Source of the DNA: Hydrogenothermaceae bacterium
GTDB taxonomy: Bacteria; Aquificota; Aquificia; Aquificales; Hydrogenothermaceae
Direction: 5' to 3'
NCBI GenBank assembly: GCA_026984355.1
Contig: JALSSG010000238.1
Coordinates: forward strand, 1-7,577
Length of the DNA stretch: 7,577 bases
In this document: one piece after another, positions 6,996 through 7,577 of the stretch
Numbering within the stretch: the first letter of the stretch is position 1
How the letters are laid out: each line of letters opens with the position of its first letter
Made by a program: the position numbers and the translations under genes
The notes under the pieces: generated by a model
Seen by the model: the letters and a program-made list of their open reading frames with translations, nothing else
The model's database searches: none
Told to the model about the DNA's origin: nothing

Positions 6996-7577
6996 CTTCT
7001 TCCCTCCAAGAATTCTTGTGATATTTCTGATGCTAATGAGGGATTATCAGCCATTAAAGAAGCTTTTATAAGAAACTTTACCATATTTGGGTCATTTATA
7101 AAGTAGTCTTTATACAAGGTTATAATCTGTTCAAGGGTTTTATAATCCTGTATAGAAAGTAAAACCTTAACAGCCTTTTTCATTATTTTTTTCTTTTCAT
7201 TATAGTTTTTTTCAGTATTTATGAATTTTGCGTATTCCACAACTACATTGGAAATATCATTCAAACGGTTTGTTTGGAGTTTGTAATTTATTAAAGTCAG
7301 TAGCCATCTTTTTTTATTTCTTTTATCAAGAACAATTAATCTTTTTATAGACCTTTCTACTAACTCTGGAAAATTAAATTTTTTTGACTCTCTATACACA
7401 AATTTGATAACTTTCAGGTCATTATACCCTTTTGTTAAAAGAAGTTTTAATGTTTGTCTAAGTTCTTTTTTTATTTTTGTTTTTTCCTTTCTTGAAGTTG
7501 TCTGTATATATTTAGTGTAAAGAACTCTATATTTTAGTAAGAAATAATCCTTAGGATATTTTATGTAAACCTTATAG
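6992..7577 (-). CDS. TPR-like helical-repeat protein, 3' part (PelE-like or N-terminal PelB-like)
   Basis: The frame is open from the right edge to a TGA at 6992-6994, giving at least 195 residues, with no stop between 7399 and the edge. The GTG at 7399 has no case as a start, because the frame continues upstream with similar Lys/Tyr/Leu-rich sequence (for example L-R-Q-T-L-K-L-L-L-T-K-G-Y) and no clear Shine-Dalgarno. The visible part is wholly helical and forms about four to five TPR-like units; no signal peptide or membrane segment is in view. The pattern K-R-W-L-L-T-L-I-N-Y-K-L followed by V-K-F-L-I-K-A-S-L-M-A-D-N-P-S-L-A resembles repeat units I associate with PelE and the N-terminal half of long PelB proteins. 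Its stop overlaps the PelB-like start (GTGA), which indicates translational coupling. Family identity is inference. Confidence 0.7.
   Translation of the reverse strand, partial: YKVYIKYPKDYFLLKYRVLYTKYIQTTSRKEKTKIKKELRQTLKLLLTKGYNDLKVIKFVYRESKKFNFPELVERSIKRLIVLDKRNKKRWLLTLINYKLQTNRLNDISNVVVEYAKFINTEKNYNEKKKIMKKAVKVLLSIQDYKTLEQIITLYKDYFINDPNMVKFLIKASLMADNPSLASEISQEFLEGRR
7002..7007 (-). promoter_or_regulatory. ribosome binding site of the PelB-like gene
   Basis: Read on the minus strand, GGAGGG (7007 to 7002) lies six bases before the GTG at 6995. This strong site sits inside the last codons of the upstream gene. It fixes the GTG start, which yields an intact signal peptide. Confidence 0.85.

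Noticed and set aside
6620..7021. 133-codon plus-strand open frame opposite the start of the PelB-like gene
   Set aside because: It lies antisense to a well-supported gene with signal peptide and TPRs, has no family resemblance, and long antisense frames are expected opposite AT-rich coding sequence.
6992..7399. A complete 135-residue gene starting at the GTG at 7399
   Set aside because: The frame stays open to the window edge with similar coding character, so the GTG is probably an internal Val codon and the gene is truncated by the window.

Overview
The window is strongly AT-rich. Codon use is dominated by AGA, ATA and AAA, and proteins are rich in K, I, Y and E. It looks like a bacterial chromosome. 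The GatB sequence and overall style resemble thermophilic Aquificota (Hydrogenothermaceae, for example Sulfurihydrogenibium-type genomes). That is recall from family resemblance, not a search, and only the Gram-negative cell plan is directly supported, by an outer-membrane beta-barrel protein with a cleavable signal peptide.

Layout, left to right: (1) the last 38 codons of an unidentified plus-strand gene (to 119). (2) gatB (158-1603, +), the B subunit of the Asp/Glu-tRNA amidotransferase, a complete housekeeping gene. (3) An 80-base AT-rich intergenic segment (1604-1683) holding a 10-bp inverted repeat and a T8/A8 hairpin that places the next start codon in its loop. (4) A membrane-bound, bifunctional GGDEF-EAL cyclic-di-GMP enzyme (1684-4224, +) with both active sites apparently intact. 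(5) Converging on it, with the two stop codons sharing the bases TTAA, a 924-residue TPR plus beta-barrel outer-membrane protein (4221-6995, -) that I judge PelB-like, the exporter of Pel-type exopolysaccharide. (6) Upstream of it, in the same operon with a 4-base GTGA overlap, the 3' end of another helical-repeat (TPR-like) gene that runs off the right edge (6992-7577, -).

How the parts may work together: Pel-type export machines are c-di-GMP-controlled, so a dual synthase/phosphodiesterase next to a PelB-like exporter suggests a local biofilm-switch region. The minus-strand operon begins beyond the right edge, so PelA, C, D, F and G homologues cannot be checked here. No RNA genes, CRISPR arrays, insertion sequences or other mobile elements were seen, and no stretch over 300 bases lacks a gene.
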